Part shown: in pieces, positions 1 through 8,431 of the stretch
How the letters are laid out: each line of letters starts with the position of its first letter
Numbering within the stretch: the first letter of the stretch is position 1
NCBI GenBank assembly: GCA_946061345.1
Contig: CAMGRA010000016.1
Location: 1 to 14,053 of the forward strand
DNA from: an uncultured Clostridia bacterium
GTDB taxonomy: Bacteria > Bacillota > Clostridia > Oscillospirales > Oscillospiraceae
Length of the DNA stretch: 14,053 bases
Direction: 5' to 3'
The notes under the pieces: generated by a model
What the model was told of the DNA's origin: nothing
The model's database searches: none
The model's input: the letters and a program-made list of their open reading frames with translations, nothing else
Made by a program: the position numbers and the translations under genes

Positions 1-379
1 CACAGACGCGGAAATCCGGTGGTAGCTCCAGGAGATAGGCATATTCCCTCAAAAGTGAGCTGCAAAAGGAATGTACGGTGGAGATCTGCGCCAGATAGAC
101 GCGGCTCATCTGCTTCTGCAAATGCCGGTCGTCGGGGCGCTGGGCAAGCTCCTTGCTGAGCTGGGCGATCAGCTTTCCCCGCAGCTCGGAAGCAGCCGCC
201 GTGGAAAAGGTGATCATCAGAAAATCGTCCACATTCTTCTGCTCCGTTTCCACGCGGCGCAGGATGCGGTCAATGAGTACCTTCGTCTTGCCTGAGCCTG
301 CCGCTGCGGAAACCAACAGCGTCCCGCCCCGGTTTTCCACCACGGCCTGCTGTTCCTTGGTCAAAATGATCTCAGCCAT
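1..379 (-). CDS. addA: AddA, ATP-dependent helicase/nuclease subunit A (5' part only, runs off the window)
   Basis: Only the first 126 codons are present; the gene continues past base 1. The protein begins MAEIILTKEQQAVVE, a UvrD-type Q motif, followed by a Walker A box (AAAGSGKT, about residues 25-32) and the motif Ia region with FLMITFSTAAASELRGKL (about residues 53-70). This is the N-terminus of the superfamily 1A helicase subunit of AddAB, which unwinds and resects double-strand DNA ends for RecA loading in Firmicutes. The ATG (377-379) overlaps the 3' end of addB by 8 bases, so the two are co-transcribed and probably translationally coupled. The overlap with addB and the exact Q-motif start make this start secure. 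PcrA and UvrD share these motifs, but the addB neighbour and this N-terminal style decide for AddA. Confidence 0.95.
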   Translation of the reverse strand, partial: MAEIILTKEQQAVVENRGGTLLVSAAAGSGKTKVLIDRILRRVETEQKNVDDFLMITFSTAAASELRGKLIAQLSKELAQRPDDRHLQKQMSRVYLAQISTVHSFCSSLLREYAYLLELPPDFRVC

Positions 380-3300
380 CGTCTTCCGCCTCCCCGATCC
401 GCTGCCAGAATTCGTCAGGCGTGCGGATTTTTTTCAGCCAGCGCTCCGTCCCGCCGCCGCGGCAGACCGCAGCGTAGGGACACCAGGCGCAGGCGTTGTC
501 GTTCTGGTCCTTAAAATAGGGATTCGGCTCCACCGCGCCTCTGCAAAGCTCGTCAGCCAGCGCCGCCACGGTGGAAAACACAAAGCCCTCCAGCCGGTCA
601 AGCTGCTCCGGCGTGAACAGGTCACCCTTGCGCCCGCCGTTTTTATCGTAGGCATAGGGCATATACACGGGCTGGCCGGTGCACGGCTCCATGGCCTGCA
701 GCACCGGCTCCGAATCCAGGATAAGGCCGCTGCGCCGGATGCTCTGCCGGTGCTTCGACTCCCGCGTTTTCGCGTCCATTTTATCCTTGATGGTGATTTT
801 TCCCGCTCTTGCTGGGAAATAGAGCACACCGGCAGGCTCAAGGGGTGTCTGCAAAAGCGCCGTTCCCGTCTGCCGCAGGGCAAAGAGATACAGGAGCATC
901 TGCAGGCCCAGGCCGTTGAAAATGCTGGTATAGTCAAAGCTCTTTTTGCCCGTTTTGTAGTCCACAACCCGGACATAGACCCGGTCGTCGCAGCGCCAGA
1001 TGTCCGCGCGGTCCACATAGCCCTCCAGCTCCGCCACGGCTTTTTCTCCCACGATACTGACGGCAGGCAGTGCGCCGTTCTCGGCAAAATGCAGTTCGAA
1101 CCACCGGGGCGTAAAGTCGGAAGCAGACAGCTCCCGGTAAAGCTCCGTCACGACCTTGCGCACCTCGGCAAAGTTGCGGCGGAAAAGCTGCTCTGCCCGG
1201 GCAGACTCCCACAGCTCTGCAAGCTCCCGGGCGGCAAATTCCTCCATCCGCGCCTCCGCGATCTGAAGCACACGGTCCAGGGAGACGGCATGAAAGCCGC
1301 CCTCTGACTGGACGGTTCGGGCAGTATGCTCCAGAACGGCGTGGACAAAGGTTCCGTAAAGGGATGCGTCCACCTCCGCCGTTTCCCGCTCCCGGGCGCG
1401 CAGGCCGTATTCCAGGAAGTAGGCAAAGCGGCAGGAGGCCAGCTTGTCGATCTTTGACGAGGAAAGGCGCAGCTTATCTCCGTAAAGGCTGCGGACCGCA
1501 CTGCCGGACAGGTTGCCGGGGGCATAGTCCCTGGACGCTGCAAGACGCTGTGCCTCCTGCCGTAGGTCCTCCGGCGCGGAGACACGGGCCGTCTCCCCTG
1601 CCGCGGTCAGATAGGAAAGATACTCCCGGCGGGCACGGCAGACAATCTCTTCCTCACCGCCGCAGACCTCCGCCTTGGGAAACAGGGCTTGGGCGCGGCG
1701 GTAGAGATAGGCCTCCGTGCCGCTGACGGCGCTGAGATAGAGGCGTTTTTGCGGTGCGTTGAGGACGCTGTCAATGGCCGCCAGTTCCCGGTTCAGCCGT
1801 CCCGCCGCTGTCGGCGCGACACCGATGCCCAGCCGCATAAAGTCCTTTCGTTCGCTGTCGGTCAACAGGCTTTTCGCCGCCTTTGCGCTCGGGAAGCTCT
1901 CCTCCCGGGCACCCAAAAGGAAAACATAGTCCGTGTCACAGCGCCGCTGGGAAAGGAGGCTTCCCACGCTGACGCAGTCGAGACTGGCGGGAATGGTGCC
2001 CACAGAGCATTGTGACAGGGCCGTTCGGAAAATGCGGCAGAAGTCCTCCGGGGAACGGACGCTGGCACCCAAAACGCCGTAGATCTGCTCCATCAGACCG
2101 GTCAGGAGGGCGTAGACCTGGGTGTACTCCTGGACCTGCTGCAAAGTTCCCTGGCTCTGGGCCGTTTCGGCGTAGGTTTTCAATGTATCTTCCAGGCAGA
2201 TGTCCTGCACAAAGGCGTAAAGGCCCAGCACCATCTCCCCTGTTGTCTTTGCGCTGCGCAGCGCAGCACGCAGCTTCAGCAGCGGACCGATCACACGCTT
2301 GCGGGCTTCGTTGAGGGATTCCAGCTCTCCGGCAGCAGACGCGCCGCTTCTCCGGTGAAGCCCGCCCGGATCCATGGTCCAGGTCTGCTCCCAGCGCTTG
2401 CCGCTGATGTTCCAGAGCAGAATATAGTCCTCCAGCCGGTCGCACTGTTCCCGCTCCAACGGCACATAGCCCGACTTTATATAGGCCAGAACATCCTCTG
2501 TCTCCATAGCGCCGGAGGCAGCCTCCAGAGCGCTGAGCAGCATATGTACCACGCTCTGGCGCAAAATGTCCGTATCCCCCGCGAAGTAGGCGGGAATGGC
2601 GCTGCGCGTAAGGACCGATTCCAGCACCGGGCGGTATTCGGCAAAATCCGCGCAGGCAATGGAAATATCCCGCCAGCGCGCGCCCTCCGACACCAGACGC
2701 AGAATCTCGCCGGCTACCGCGCGGCACTCATGCTCCTTGTCCGGGCTGCTCAAAAACCGCAGTGCCTCCTGGTCGCCGGGATAAGGCCCACCGCCGCCGG
2801 TAAACAGGTGCTTTCTCAGATATGGCAGGGGCTGACCGTCCTCCTCTGCCGGGAGGGTGTGTATTTTCACTTCCTCGTTTTGCAGCCGCGCCCGGTTCAA
2901 AAGGGAGCGCGCCGTTTCCCGCGCCGCCTCGAACTGCTGGCCGCCGTCGCTCAACCCATCGCATTGCAGGCAGACAGACACCCTTGCGCCGCCATTCAAA
3001 AGTTGGGCTATGATTTCCGTCTCGATGCCGTTGAAATCCGTAAAGCCGTCAAAGAAAAAGCATTTTCCGGCGGCAAAGTCCGAATTCTCCAGCGCCGCGC
3101 ACAGGCGGGTCAGCTTGCTGTCCGGCGTCTGGCAAAGATGGGCGCTGACCGCGTCCAGGCTCTCCATCAGGAGAGCAAATTCCTCCGTCTTTACCGCCAG
3201 AGTCCCGGTCATGGAGGCAGTGGCCTGACGCAGGCGTTCCGGGGTCACGCAGAAGCCGCGAAACTCGTCGAACATATCCAAAAGCTGCAGCAAAAATTCC

Positions 3301-3641
3301 GGCCTGCTGACGCTGCTGCCGTAGATCTTCAGCCGTGAACGCACCTGCTCCACCGCCAGAGACATCATGAGCAGCCGTCCTGCCGCGTCGGTCTCGCCGT
3401 CGGCAATGCCGCCCACCAGAGAGAACACCCGGTTTGCCAGGCGGGAAAAGCTCAGTACCTCTGCGTGAAGACTGATGCTGTCGCCGCCGTAACGGCAAAG
3501 CGTCCGCTCCATGGAGTGTGAAAACTGCTCCGGCACCAGCAGATACAGGCCGTTCTCGCCCTTTTCCGCGCGGGTGCAAAGCTCCGTCAGCAGCCGCGAT
3601 GTATTCATTTTTCTGTCAGTTGAAAGCCAAAGCTCCAGCAT
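372..3641 (-). CDS. addB: AddB, ATP-dependent nuclease subunit B (4Fe-4S nuclease of the AddAB/RexAB complex)
   Basis: Encodes 1089 residues, slightly shorter than Bacillus AddB. It partners AddA in end resection and Chi-type recognition during recombinational repair. The N-terminus has the family's LLVPEQFS segment. The C-terminal nuclease domain shows D877, D880 (GYVDRAD) and D894-Y-K896 (VVDYKTG), followed by GLQMLLYL. Four cysteines for the 4Fe-4S staple are present: C737 (SCRFAYF) and C1051, C1054, C1060 (C-x2-C-x5-C near the C-terminus), the same spacing as Bacillus AddB. The expected N-terminal Walker A (GxxGxGKT) is absent; the equivalent stretch reads WLSTDRKMNTSRLL. I chose the ATG at 3641 because GAGGTG lies 6 bases upstream; a longer reading from 3671 would begin inside the promoter. 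The 3' end overlaps addA. Confidence 0.95.
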   Translation of the reverse strand: MLELWLSTDRKMNTSRLLTELCTRAEKGENGLYLLVPEQFSHSMERTLCRYGGDSISLHAEVLSFSRLANRVFSLVGGIADGETDAAGRLLMMSLAVEQVRSRLKIYGSSVSRPEFLLQLLDMFDEFRGFCVTPERLRQATASMTGTLAVKTEEFALLMESLDAVSAHLCQTPDSKLTRLCAALENSDFAAGKCFFFDGFTDFNGIETEIIAQLLNGGARVSVCLQCDGLSDGGQQFEAARETARSLLNRARLQNEEVKIHTLPAEEDGQPLPYLRKHLFTGGGGPYPGDQEALRFLSSPDKEHECRAVAGEILRLVSEGARWRDISIACADFAEYRPVLESVLTRSAIPAYFAGDTDILRQSVVHMLLSALEAASGAMETEDVLAYIKSGYVPLEREQCDRLEDYILLWNISGKRWEQTWTMDPGGLHRRSGASAAGELESLNEARKRVIGPLLKLRAALRSAKTTGEMVLGLYAFVQDICLEDTLKTYAETAQSQGTLQQVQEYTQVYALLTGLMEQIYGVLGASVRSPEDFCRIFRTALSQCSVGTIPASLDCVSVGSLLSQRRCDTDYVFLLGAREESFPSAKAAKSLLTDSERKDFMRLGIGVAPTAAGRLNRELAAIDSVLNAPQKRLYLSAVSGTEAYLYRRAQALFPKAEVCGGEEEIVCRARREYLSYLTAAGETARVSAPEDLRQEAQRLAASRDYAPGNLSGSAVRSLYGDKLRLSSSKIDKLASCRFAYFLEYGLRARERETAEVDASLYGTFVHAVLEHTARTVQSEGGFHAVSLDRVLQIAEARMEEFAARELAELWESARAEQLFRRNFAEVRKVVTELYRELSASDFTPRWFELHFAENGALPAVSIVGEKAVAELEGYVDRADIWRCDDRVYVRVVDYKTGKKSFDYTSIFNGLGLQMLLYLFALRQTGTALLQTPLEPAGVLYFPARAGKITIKDKMDAKTRESKHRQSIRRSGLILDSEPVLQAMEPCTGQPVYMPYAYDKNGGRKGDLFTPEQLDRLEGFVFSTVAALADELCRGAVEPNPYFKDQNDNACAWCPYAAVCRGGGTERWLKKIRTPDEFWQRIGEAEDDG

Positions 3642-3659
3642 GATTTTCACCTCACGACC

Positions 3660-3688
3660 ATCATACCACACAAACCGCCAAAAAAACA
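3660..3688 (-). promoter_or_regulatory. Probable addAB promoter (extended -10)
   Basis: On the minus strand an extended -10, TGGTATGAT (hexamer at 3660-3665), lies about 20 bases before the addB ATG. The -35 at 17-bp spacing is weak (TGTTTT, 3683-3688), as expected where the TGn extension compensates. The -10 hexamer falls just upstream of the GAGGTG ribosome site, so the leader would be short. Confidence 0.45.
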
Positions 3689-3717
3689 GTTAAATTTGCA
3701 ATGTACCGGAAAGCCTA

Positions 3718-3747
3718 TTGCCAGAACCGAGCCACGGATGGTATATT
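3718..3747 (+). promoter_or_regulatory. Probable promoter of the response regulator/kinase genes
   Basis: TTGCCA (3718-3723), an 18-bp spacer and TATATT (3742-3747) form a good sigma-A promoter, about 36 bases before the response-regulator ATG. It is divergent from the addB promoter; the two sit in a 142-bp intergenic region with no visible palindromic operator, which fits roughly constitutive expression of the sensing pair. Confidence 0.55.
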
Positions 3748-3783
3748 AAGGATAGAAAAACCAGTTGTGGAAAGGAAACGCTT

Positions 3784-4455
3784 ATGTATAGAGTTTTCAT
3801 TGTGGAGGACGACCGGGGCATTGCCGACGGCCTGACGCAGCAGCTCAGCCACTGGAATATGGAAAGCCGGGTTGTCTCCGATTTTCGGAACATCCCCGCC
3901 GAATTCGCCGAATACGCGCCCCATCTGGTCCTGCTGGACATTTCCCTGCCCTTTATGAGCGGCTACCATTGGTGTTCAGAGCTGCGGAAGGTCTCCAAGG
4001 TGCCCATTATCTTTCTCTCCTCCAGCGCCGACAACATGAATATCGTCATGGCCATGAATCTGGGCGCCGACGATTTTATTGCCAAGCCCTTTGACACCGG
4101 AGTCCTGATCGCAAAAATACAGGCCTTACTGCGGCGCACTTATGATTTTGCCGGCAGTATGCCTGTTTTGGAGCACCGGGGTGCCCTGCTCAACACCGGC
4201 GACGGCAGTCTGGTCTACAACGGTGCGCAGCTCGCGCTGTCCAAGAACGAGTACCGTATTTTGCTGGTACTGATGAAAAACAAGGGCAAGACCGTCAGCC
4301 GGGAAAAGCTGATGGAAGCTCTCTGGCAGACCGACGAATTTGTCGACGAAAACGCCCTGACCGTCAACATCGGCAGGCTGCGAAAAAAACTGGACGCTGC
4401 GGGTCTGACAGGCTTTATCCAGACCAAGTTCGGCGTCGGCTATGCCATTTTATAA
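3784..4455 (+). CDS. OmpR/PhoB-family response regulator, BceR-like
   Basis: A 223-residue two-domain regulator. The receiver domain (about 1-118) has the acidic pocket E8-D9-D10, phospho-acceptor D52 (LVLLDISLP), a serine switch in IIFLSSSAD and the conserved lysine K101 (FIAKPF). The C-terminal winged helix (about 128-223) ends with RLRKKLDAAGLTGFIQTKFGVGYAIL, typical of the OmpR/PhoB class. I chose the ATG at 3784 because GGAAAGGAAA precedes it and the receiver begins at once (MYRVFIVEDD); an upstream in-frame start at 3718 would lie inside the promoter. With the adjacent kinase and ABC transporter it matches BceR-type systems that induce a peptide-detoxifying transporter. The likely target is the promoter before the ATPase gene. 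The assignment to the BceR group rests on context as well as sequence; the inducing ligand cannot be read from the sequence. Confidence 0.92.
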   Translation: MYRVFIVEDDRGIADGLTQQLSHWNMESRVVSDFRNIPAEFAEYAPHLVLLDISLPFMSGYHWCSELRKVSKVPIIFLSSSADNMNIVMAMNLGADDFIAKPFDTGVLIAKIQALLRRTYDFAGSMPVLEHRGALLNTGDGSLVYNGAQLALSKNEYRILLVLMKNKGKTVSREKLMEALWQTDEFVDENALTVNIGRLRKKLDAAGLTGFIQTKFGVGYAIL

Positions 4456-4467
4456 GGCGGTGTATGT

Positions 4468-5457
4468 ATGCGCTTCTTTTTTCAATATCTGAAAGACCAT
4501 ATCCGGCCGCTGCTGCTTTTTCTGCTCTGCGTCTGTATTTTTGCCGCCGCCTTTGCGCTGTATCACCTGCCCCTTGGTGCCGTTCTCTATCCGGCCTGCC
4601 TGTGTTGCGCACTGATTCTGATTTTCTGCGCGGCGGAAACCTGTCGCCGCGCAAAAAAGCACCGGACGCTTCAAAGGCTCCAAGCTCTGCCGGAGGACCT
4701 CTGTGAAGTGCTGAAAGAATACGACACAGCCGACGACCGGGATTATCAGGCGCTCATCGGGCTTCTGTGCGACCGGGAGGCAAAGGCGCGGGCCCTTTCC
4801 GACGAGGCCATGTCGGACATAGTGGACTACTACACCACCTGGGTCCACCAGATCAAGACGCCCATTGCCTCCATGCGTCTGACTCTGCAAAACGAGGACA
4901 GCCCCATGTCGCGGCGGCTCAGCGACGATCTGTTCCGCATCGAGCAGTATGTGGAGATGGTCCTCACCTATCTGCGGCTGGACGCAGGTCCCTCCGATTA
5001 TGTTTTCCGGGAGTGCGCCCTCGACACTGTTATCAAGGGCAGTCTCCGCAAATTTGCCGGGCAGTTTATCGGCAGGAACATCGGCCTTTCCTTTACGGAA
5101 ACGGGCGAAACGGTCGTGACCGATGAAAAATGGCTGGCCTTTGTGCTGGAGCAGCTTCTCTCCAACGCACTGAAATACACGCCGCAAGGGACCGTGTCGG
5201 TCTATATGGAAGCGCCGGGGATCCTCTGCATCCGCGACACGGGTATCGGGATCGCCGCCTGCGACCTGCCCCGTATCTTTGAAAAGGGCTATACGGGCCG
5301 TAATGGCAGGACGGACAAGACTGCCAGCGGTCTGGGGCTTTACCTCTGCCGCCGGGTCTGTGAGAATCTGGGCCACTGCATTTTTGCGACATCCGTCCCC
5401 GGGGAAGGCACCTGCTTCCGGCTGGATCTTTCCCAGTACCGGACGCGGTTTGAATAA
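4468..5457 (+). CDS. Intramembrane-sensing sensor histidine kinase, BceS-like
   Basis: A 329-residue kinase beginning 12 bases after the response regulator stop, with a modest GGCGG ribosome site between them. Two membrane helices (about 13-32 and 37-56) are joined by only a few residues, so there is no extracellular sensor domain. This is the mark of intramembrane-sensing kinases, which take their signal from a partner ABC permease. The H-box holds the phospho-acceptor H127 (WVHQIKTP). The ATPase domain has the N box (LLSNALKYTP, N233), G1 box (DTGIG, D257), an F box near 271 and the G2 box (SGLGL, 288-291). A reading frame starting 4 bases earlier at 4464 is short and unrelated. By analogy the kinase works with the downstream ATPase and permease as a sensory complex; that partnership is inferred from synteny. 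Confidence 0.93.
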   Translation: MRFFFQYLKDHIRPLLLFLLCVCIFAAAFALYHLPLGAVLYPACLCCALILIFCAAETCRRAKKHRTLQRLQALPEDLCEVLKEYDTADDRDYQALIGLLCDREAKARALSDEAMSDIVDYYTTWVHQIKTPIASMRLTLQNEDSPMSRRLSDDLFRIEQYVEMVLTYLRLDAGPSDYVFRECALDTVIKGSLRKFAGQFIGRNIGLSFTETGETVVTDEKWLAFVLEQLLSNALKYTPQGTVSVYMEAPGILCIRDTGIGIAACDLPRIFEKGYTGRNGRTDKTASGLGLYLCRRVCENLGHCIFATSVPGEGTCFRLDLSQYRTRFE

Positions 5458-5489
5458 TTGTGACAAAACCGTTAGATTTGGGGGGCAGT

Positions 5490-5518
5490 TTGTAAGAAGA
5501 ACCAATGGAGGATAATAT
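5490..5518 (+). promoter_or_regulatory. Probable regulated promoter of the ABC transporter genes
   Basis: The 111-bp gap between the kinase and the ATPase holds TTGTAA (5490-5495), a 17-bp spacer and TAATAT (5513-5518). A small imperfect dyad GGAG-N8-CTCC (5507-5522) overlaps the -10. A separate promoter here is the usual arrangement in BceRS-AB modules, where the response regulator activates transporter expression. I could not identify a confident regulator half-site pair upstream of the -35. Confidence 0.45.
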
Positions 5519-5568
5519 CTCCGCACGGTAAAATACAGGCAGAAACCAAAAGGAGGTATTCGTATTTT

Positions 5569-6333
5569 ATGAGCTTACTGACCGTAACACATCTGAGGAA
5601 AATCTATTCCACCCGCTTCGGCGGCAATCAGGTGGAGGCGCTCCGGGACGTGAATTTCAGCGTGGAAAGCGGCGAATACGTCGCCATCATGGGTGAATCC
5701 GGTTCCGGCAAGACCACGCTTCTCAATATTCTTGCGGCTCTGGACAGGCCCACCTCCGGGTCCGTCATTTTGGAGGGCCGGGACTTTTCGCAGATCAGAG
5801 ACGGAGACGTCGCCGCCTTCCGCCGGGACAACCTGGGCTTTGTGTTTCAGGAGTTCAATCTTCTCGACACCTTTTCTCTGGAGGACAATATCTGTCTGCC
5901 CCTGGTGCTTTCGGGGACGCCCTATAGACAAATGCGGGAACGCCTTGCACCCGTCGCGGAAGAACTGGGTCTGACCGAACTGCTGAAAAAATATCCCTAT
6001 GAGGTCTCCGGCGGCCAGAAGCAGCGGGCAGCCGTAGCACGGGCGATCATCACGGAGCCGAAGCTCCTGCTGGCTGATGAGCCTACGGGCGCTCTGGATT
6101 CCAAGGCCACGGATGAGCTGCTGCGGCTGTTCGGGCGGATCAATCAGAACGGGCAGACTGTTCTGATGGTCACTCACTCTGTCAAGGCAGCAAGCCATGC
6201 CGGACGGGTCCTGTTTATCAAGGACGGCGTGGTGTTTCACCAGATCTATCGAGGCAGCGACAGCAATGAGCAGCTTTATCAGCGGATTTCCGACACGCTC
6301 ACCATGCTCCAGTCGGGAGGGGATGTCCGATGA
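5569..6333 (+). CDS. ABC transporter ATP-binding protein, BceA-like
   Basis: A 254-residue ATPase of the MacB/LolD/BceA type. In order it has a Walker A (GESGSGKTT, 42-50), the Q-loop (FVFQEFNLLD, 91-100), the signature (VSGGQKQR, 146-153), Walker B with catalytic glutamate (LLLADEPTGALDS, 166-178) and the H-loop (MVTHS, 200-204). It powers the permease encoded immediately downstream, with which it overlaps by four bases (ATGA). A strong AGGAGG (5551-5556) lies 12 bases before the ATG, somewhat far, but no nearer in-frame start exists. In the BceAB family the pair protects the cell-envelope synthesis cycle from peptide antibiotics and passes flux information to the kinase. The substrate is not predictable here. 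Confidence 0.94.
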   Translation: MSLLTVTHLRKIYSTRFGGNQVEALRDVNFSVESGEYVAIMGESGSGKTTLLNILAALDRPTSGSVILEGRDFSQIRDGDVAAFRRDNLGFVFQEFNLLDTFSLEDNICLPLVLSGTPYRQMRERLAPVAEELGLTELLKKYPYEVSGGQKQRAAVARAIITEPKLLLADEPTGALDSKATDELLRLFGRINQNGQTVLMVTHSVKAASHAGRVLFIKDGVVFHQIYRGSDSNEQLYQRISDTLTMLQSGGDVR

Positions 6334-8351
6334 AGGCACGTCTCTATCCCCGACTCGCTCTGGCGGGCATCAAACGAAACCGCCGGCTGTATCTTCCCTA
6401 CATTTTGACCTGCGTCGGCATGGTCACAATGTTTTACATCATGCAGTCCCTGTGCCTTTGCCCGCTGCTGCACGAGATGAAGGGCGGCTTCAACATGGAA
6501 TTCGTCCTGAAGCTGGGCCGGTTTGTCATTGCCATTTTTTCCCTCATTTTTCTGATTTACACCAACTCTTTCCTGATCCGCCGCAGAAATAAGGAATTCG
6601 GCCTCTACCATGTCCTGGGCATGGACAAAGGCTGCATCGGGCGTATCATCGTCTGGGAATCCCTGTATGTCTCGTCCATTGGACTGCTCGGCGGTATTGC
6701 CGTCGGTATTGCACTCTCCAAATTCGCGGAGCTGGGTCTGTGTAACGTTCTGCGTCTGCAAACGGACTACCGTTTCACTGTAGCCCCTGAGGCCGTGGGT
6801 CTGACCGTCGGGATCTTTGCCATCATTTTTCTGTTTCTTTTCCTGAAAGCCCTGTGGCAGGTCCGCGCCTCCAAGCCGCTGGAGCTGATGCACAGCGAGA
6901 ATCTGGGCGAAAAGCCGCCGAAAGCCAACTGGATTCTGGCGGTACTGGGCTTTCTGCTGCTGTCCGGCGCCTACGTCATCGCCGTGACCATCAAGAACCC
7001 CGTGCAGGCCTTTACCCTGTTCTTCGTGGCGGTCATCATGGTCATTCTCGGCACCTATCTGCTCTTTACTGCCGGGTCCGTGGCTCTATGCCGTATCCTG
7101 CAGAAAAATCCGGCCTATTATTACAAAAAGCAGCATTTTATCTCTGTCTCCTCCATGGCCTTTCGTATGAAACGCAACGGTGCGGGTCTTGCTTCCATCT
7201 GCGTTCTTTCGACCATCGTGCTGGTGATGCTGTCCTCCACCGCAAGCCTCTATTTCGGGGCAGAGGACTCACTCGTCGATGCCTATCCCCGCGACAGCTA
7301 TATCAGCGTCATAGGCAACGACCTGTCTGACATTCAGGATGAGAAGGTCAGTCAGCTTCGCAGCGGATATGAGCAGGTCTTTGACGACTACGGCGTAGCC
7401 CCGGAAAATGTCACCGAGTACGCCTATGTGACGGTAGACGCGCAGATCCAGGAGGGAGTTTTAGTCCCCGTTGAGGAGGATACGGTCGGCTTTGACAGCT
7501 ATGATACTCTGCGGGAACTGTATTTTATTGGTTTGGCAGATTACAACCGACTGATGGGGACAGACCTTGCGCTGGAGCCGGGTCAGGCCATGGTAGGCGC
7601 GCTGCAATGCAGCTTCACTTCCCCGAAGCTGTCTTTGCCGGGTTTGGAGCTGCAGGTCATCGGGGAACTGGACGCGCTGCCTGACTTCAGTGACGATACC
7701 ATCGGCATCATCCCCTCTGTCATGGCCGTGGTCCCGGAGCTGGAAACGCTTCGGCCTCTTGACGGCCAGGCTCTTTGCCGCAGCAGATGGTACTACGGCT
7801 ACGATCTGGATGCCGGCGACGCTGTGATGATTGAAGTTCTGGATTCGCAGAAGGATTCCATCGGAGACAGCTATCTGGACGACTGCAACGGCTACGGCTT
7901 TTCCTCCGGCTGCATTGCCGAGGCGCGCTATTATTTTTATGAGACCTGTGGCGGCCTGTTTTTCCTGGGCATCCTGCTGAGCATCGTTTTCCTCTTTGCC
8001 ACCGTCCTTATCATCTACTACAAGCAGATCTCCGAGGGCTATGAGGACCGCGCCCGCTTTGAGATCATGCAGAAGGTGGGCATGACCCGGCGGGACATCC
8101 GCAAGAGCATCGATTCACAAATATTGACGGTGTTTTTCGCGCCGCTGGTCTTTGCGGGGCTGCATCTGTCCTTTGCCTTCCCCATGGTGTGGAAGCTGCT
8201 GCAGCTCTTGCGGCTGAAAAATCTGACCCTGGTCATCCTCGTGACGGTCGCCGGATTCCTGCTCTTTGCGCTCTTTTATGCCGCCGTCTATAAGGCCACT
8301 GCCGGTGCCTACTACCGTATTGTCAGCGGGAAGAAAAAGGACTCCGTATAA
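6330..8351 (+). CDS. FtsX-family ABC transporter permease, BceB-like
   Basis: A 673-residue permease with the BceB layout: about seven membrane helices in the first 305 residues (near 21-40, 64-82, 107-130, 155-173, 200-220, 229-250 and 286-305). These are followed by a large extracellular domain of roughly 230 residues (306-538) and three closing helices (about 540-563, 595-620 and 632-654). Ten helices with one big outer domain between helices 7 and 8 distinguish BceB-type permeases from four-helix MacB or LolCE proteins. Cytoplasmic FtsX-type segments are visible (RRRNKEFGLYHVLGMDKG and RARFEIMQKVGMTRRDIRK). The start overlaps the ATPase stop (ATGA at 6330-6333), with GGGAGGGG upstream as ribosome site. 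The outer domain is the likely determinant of which peptide is recognised; it is also the least conserved part and I cannot name the ligand. Confidence 0.93.
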   Translation: MKARLYPRLALAGIKRNRRLYLPYILTCVGMVTMFYIMQSLCLCPLLHEMKGGFNMEFVLKLGRFVIAIFSLIFLIYTNSFLIRRRNKEFGLYHVLGMDKGCIGRIIVWESLYVSSIGLLGGIAVGIALSKFAELGLCNVLRLQTDYRFTVAPEAVGLTVGIFAIIFLFLFLKALWQVRASKPLELMHSENLGEKPPKANWILAVLGFLLLSGAYVIAVTIKNPVQAFTLFFVAVIMVILGTYLLFTAGSVALCRILQKNPAYYYKKQHFISVSSMAFRMKRNGAGLASICVLSTIVLVMLSSTASLYFGAEDSLVDAYPRDSYISVIGNDLSDIQDEKVSQLRSGYEQVFDDYGVAPENVTEYAYVTVDAQIQEGVLVPVEEDTVGFDSYDTLRELYFIGLADYNRLMGTDLALEPGQAMVGALQCSFTSPKLSLPGLELQVIGELDALPDFSDDTIGIIPSVMAVVPELETLRPLDGQALCRSRWYYGYDLDAGDAVMIEVLDSQKDSIGDSYLDDCNGYGFSSGCIAEARYYFYETCGGLFFLGILLSIVFLFATVLIIYYKQISEGYEDRARFEIMQKVGMTRRDIRKSIDSQILTVFFAPLVFAGLHLSFAFPMVWKLLQLLRLKNLTLVILVTVAGFLLFALFYAAVYKATAGAYYRIVSGKKKDSV

Positions 8352-8373
8352 CTTTCCGAAATGCCTCTTGACG

Positions 8374-8398
8374 CTTCCCGTGGAATGAGTACGGGAGG
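8374..8398 (+). terminator. Possible weak terminator after the permease gene
   Basis: An inverted repeat CTTCCCGT-N9-ACGGGAGG (one wobble pair) lies 22 bases after the permease stop in the 80-bp gap between convergent genes. It is followed by GTGGTTTCCCTTT rather than a clean T-run, so termination efficiency is doubtful. Confidence 0.35.
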
Positions 8399-8431
8399 GT
8401 GGTTTCCCTTTCCGCTCAACCGGCGGCAGGC

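Noticed and set aside
153..3338. Long rightward open frames (153-1307 and 2355-3338) opposite addA/addB
   Set aside because: addB on the minus strand is intact and conserved throughout; these frames carry only low-complexity Arg/Ala/Pro-rich translations and no domain.
4450..5526. A 358-residue leftward open frame opposite the histidine kinase
   Set aside because: Antisense shadow of a kinase with all expected motifs; its own translation shows no family features.
5575..6339. A 254-residue leftward open frame opposite the ABC ATPase
   Set aside because: Shadow of the ATPase gene, of similar length by coincidence; the plus strand has Walker A, signature and Walker B motifs.
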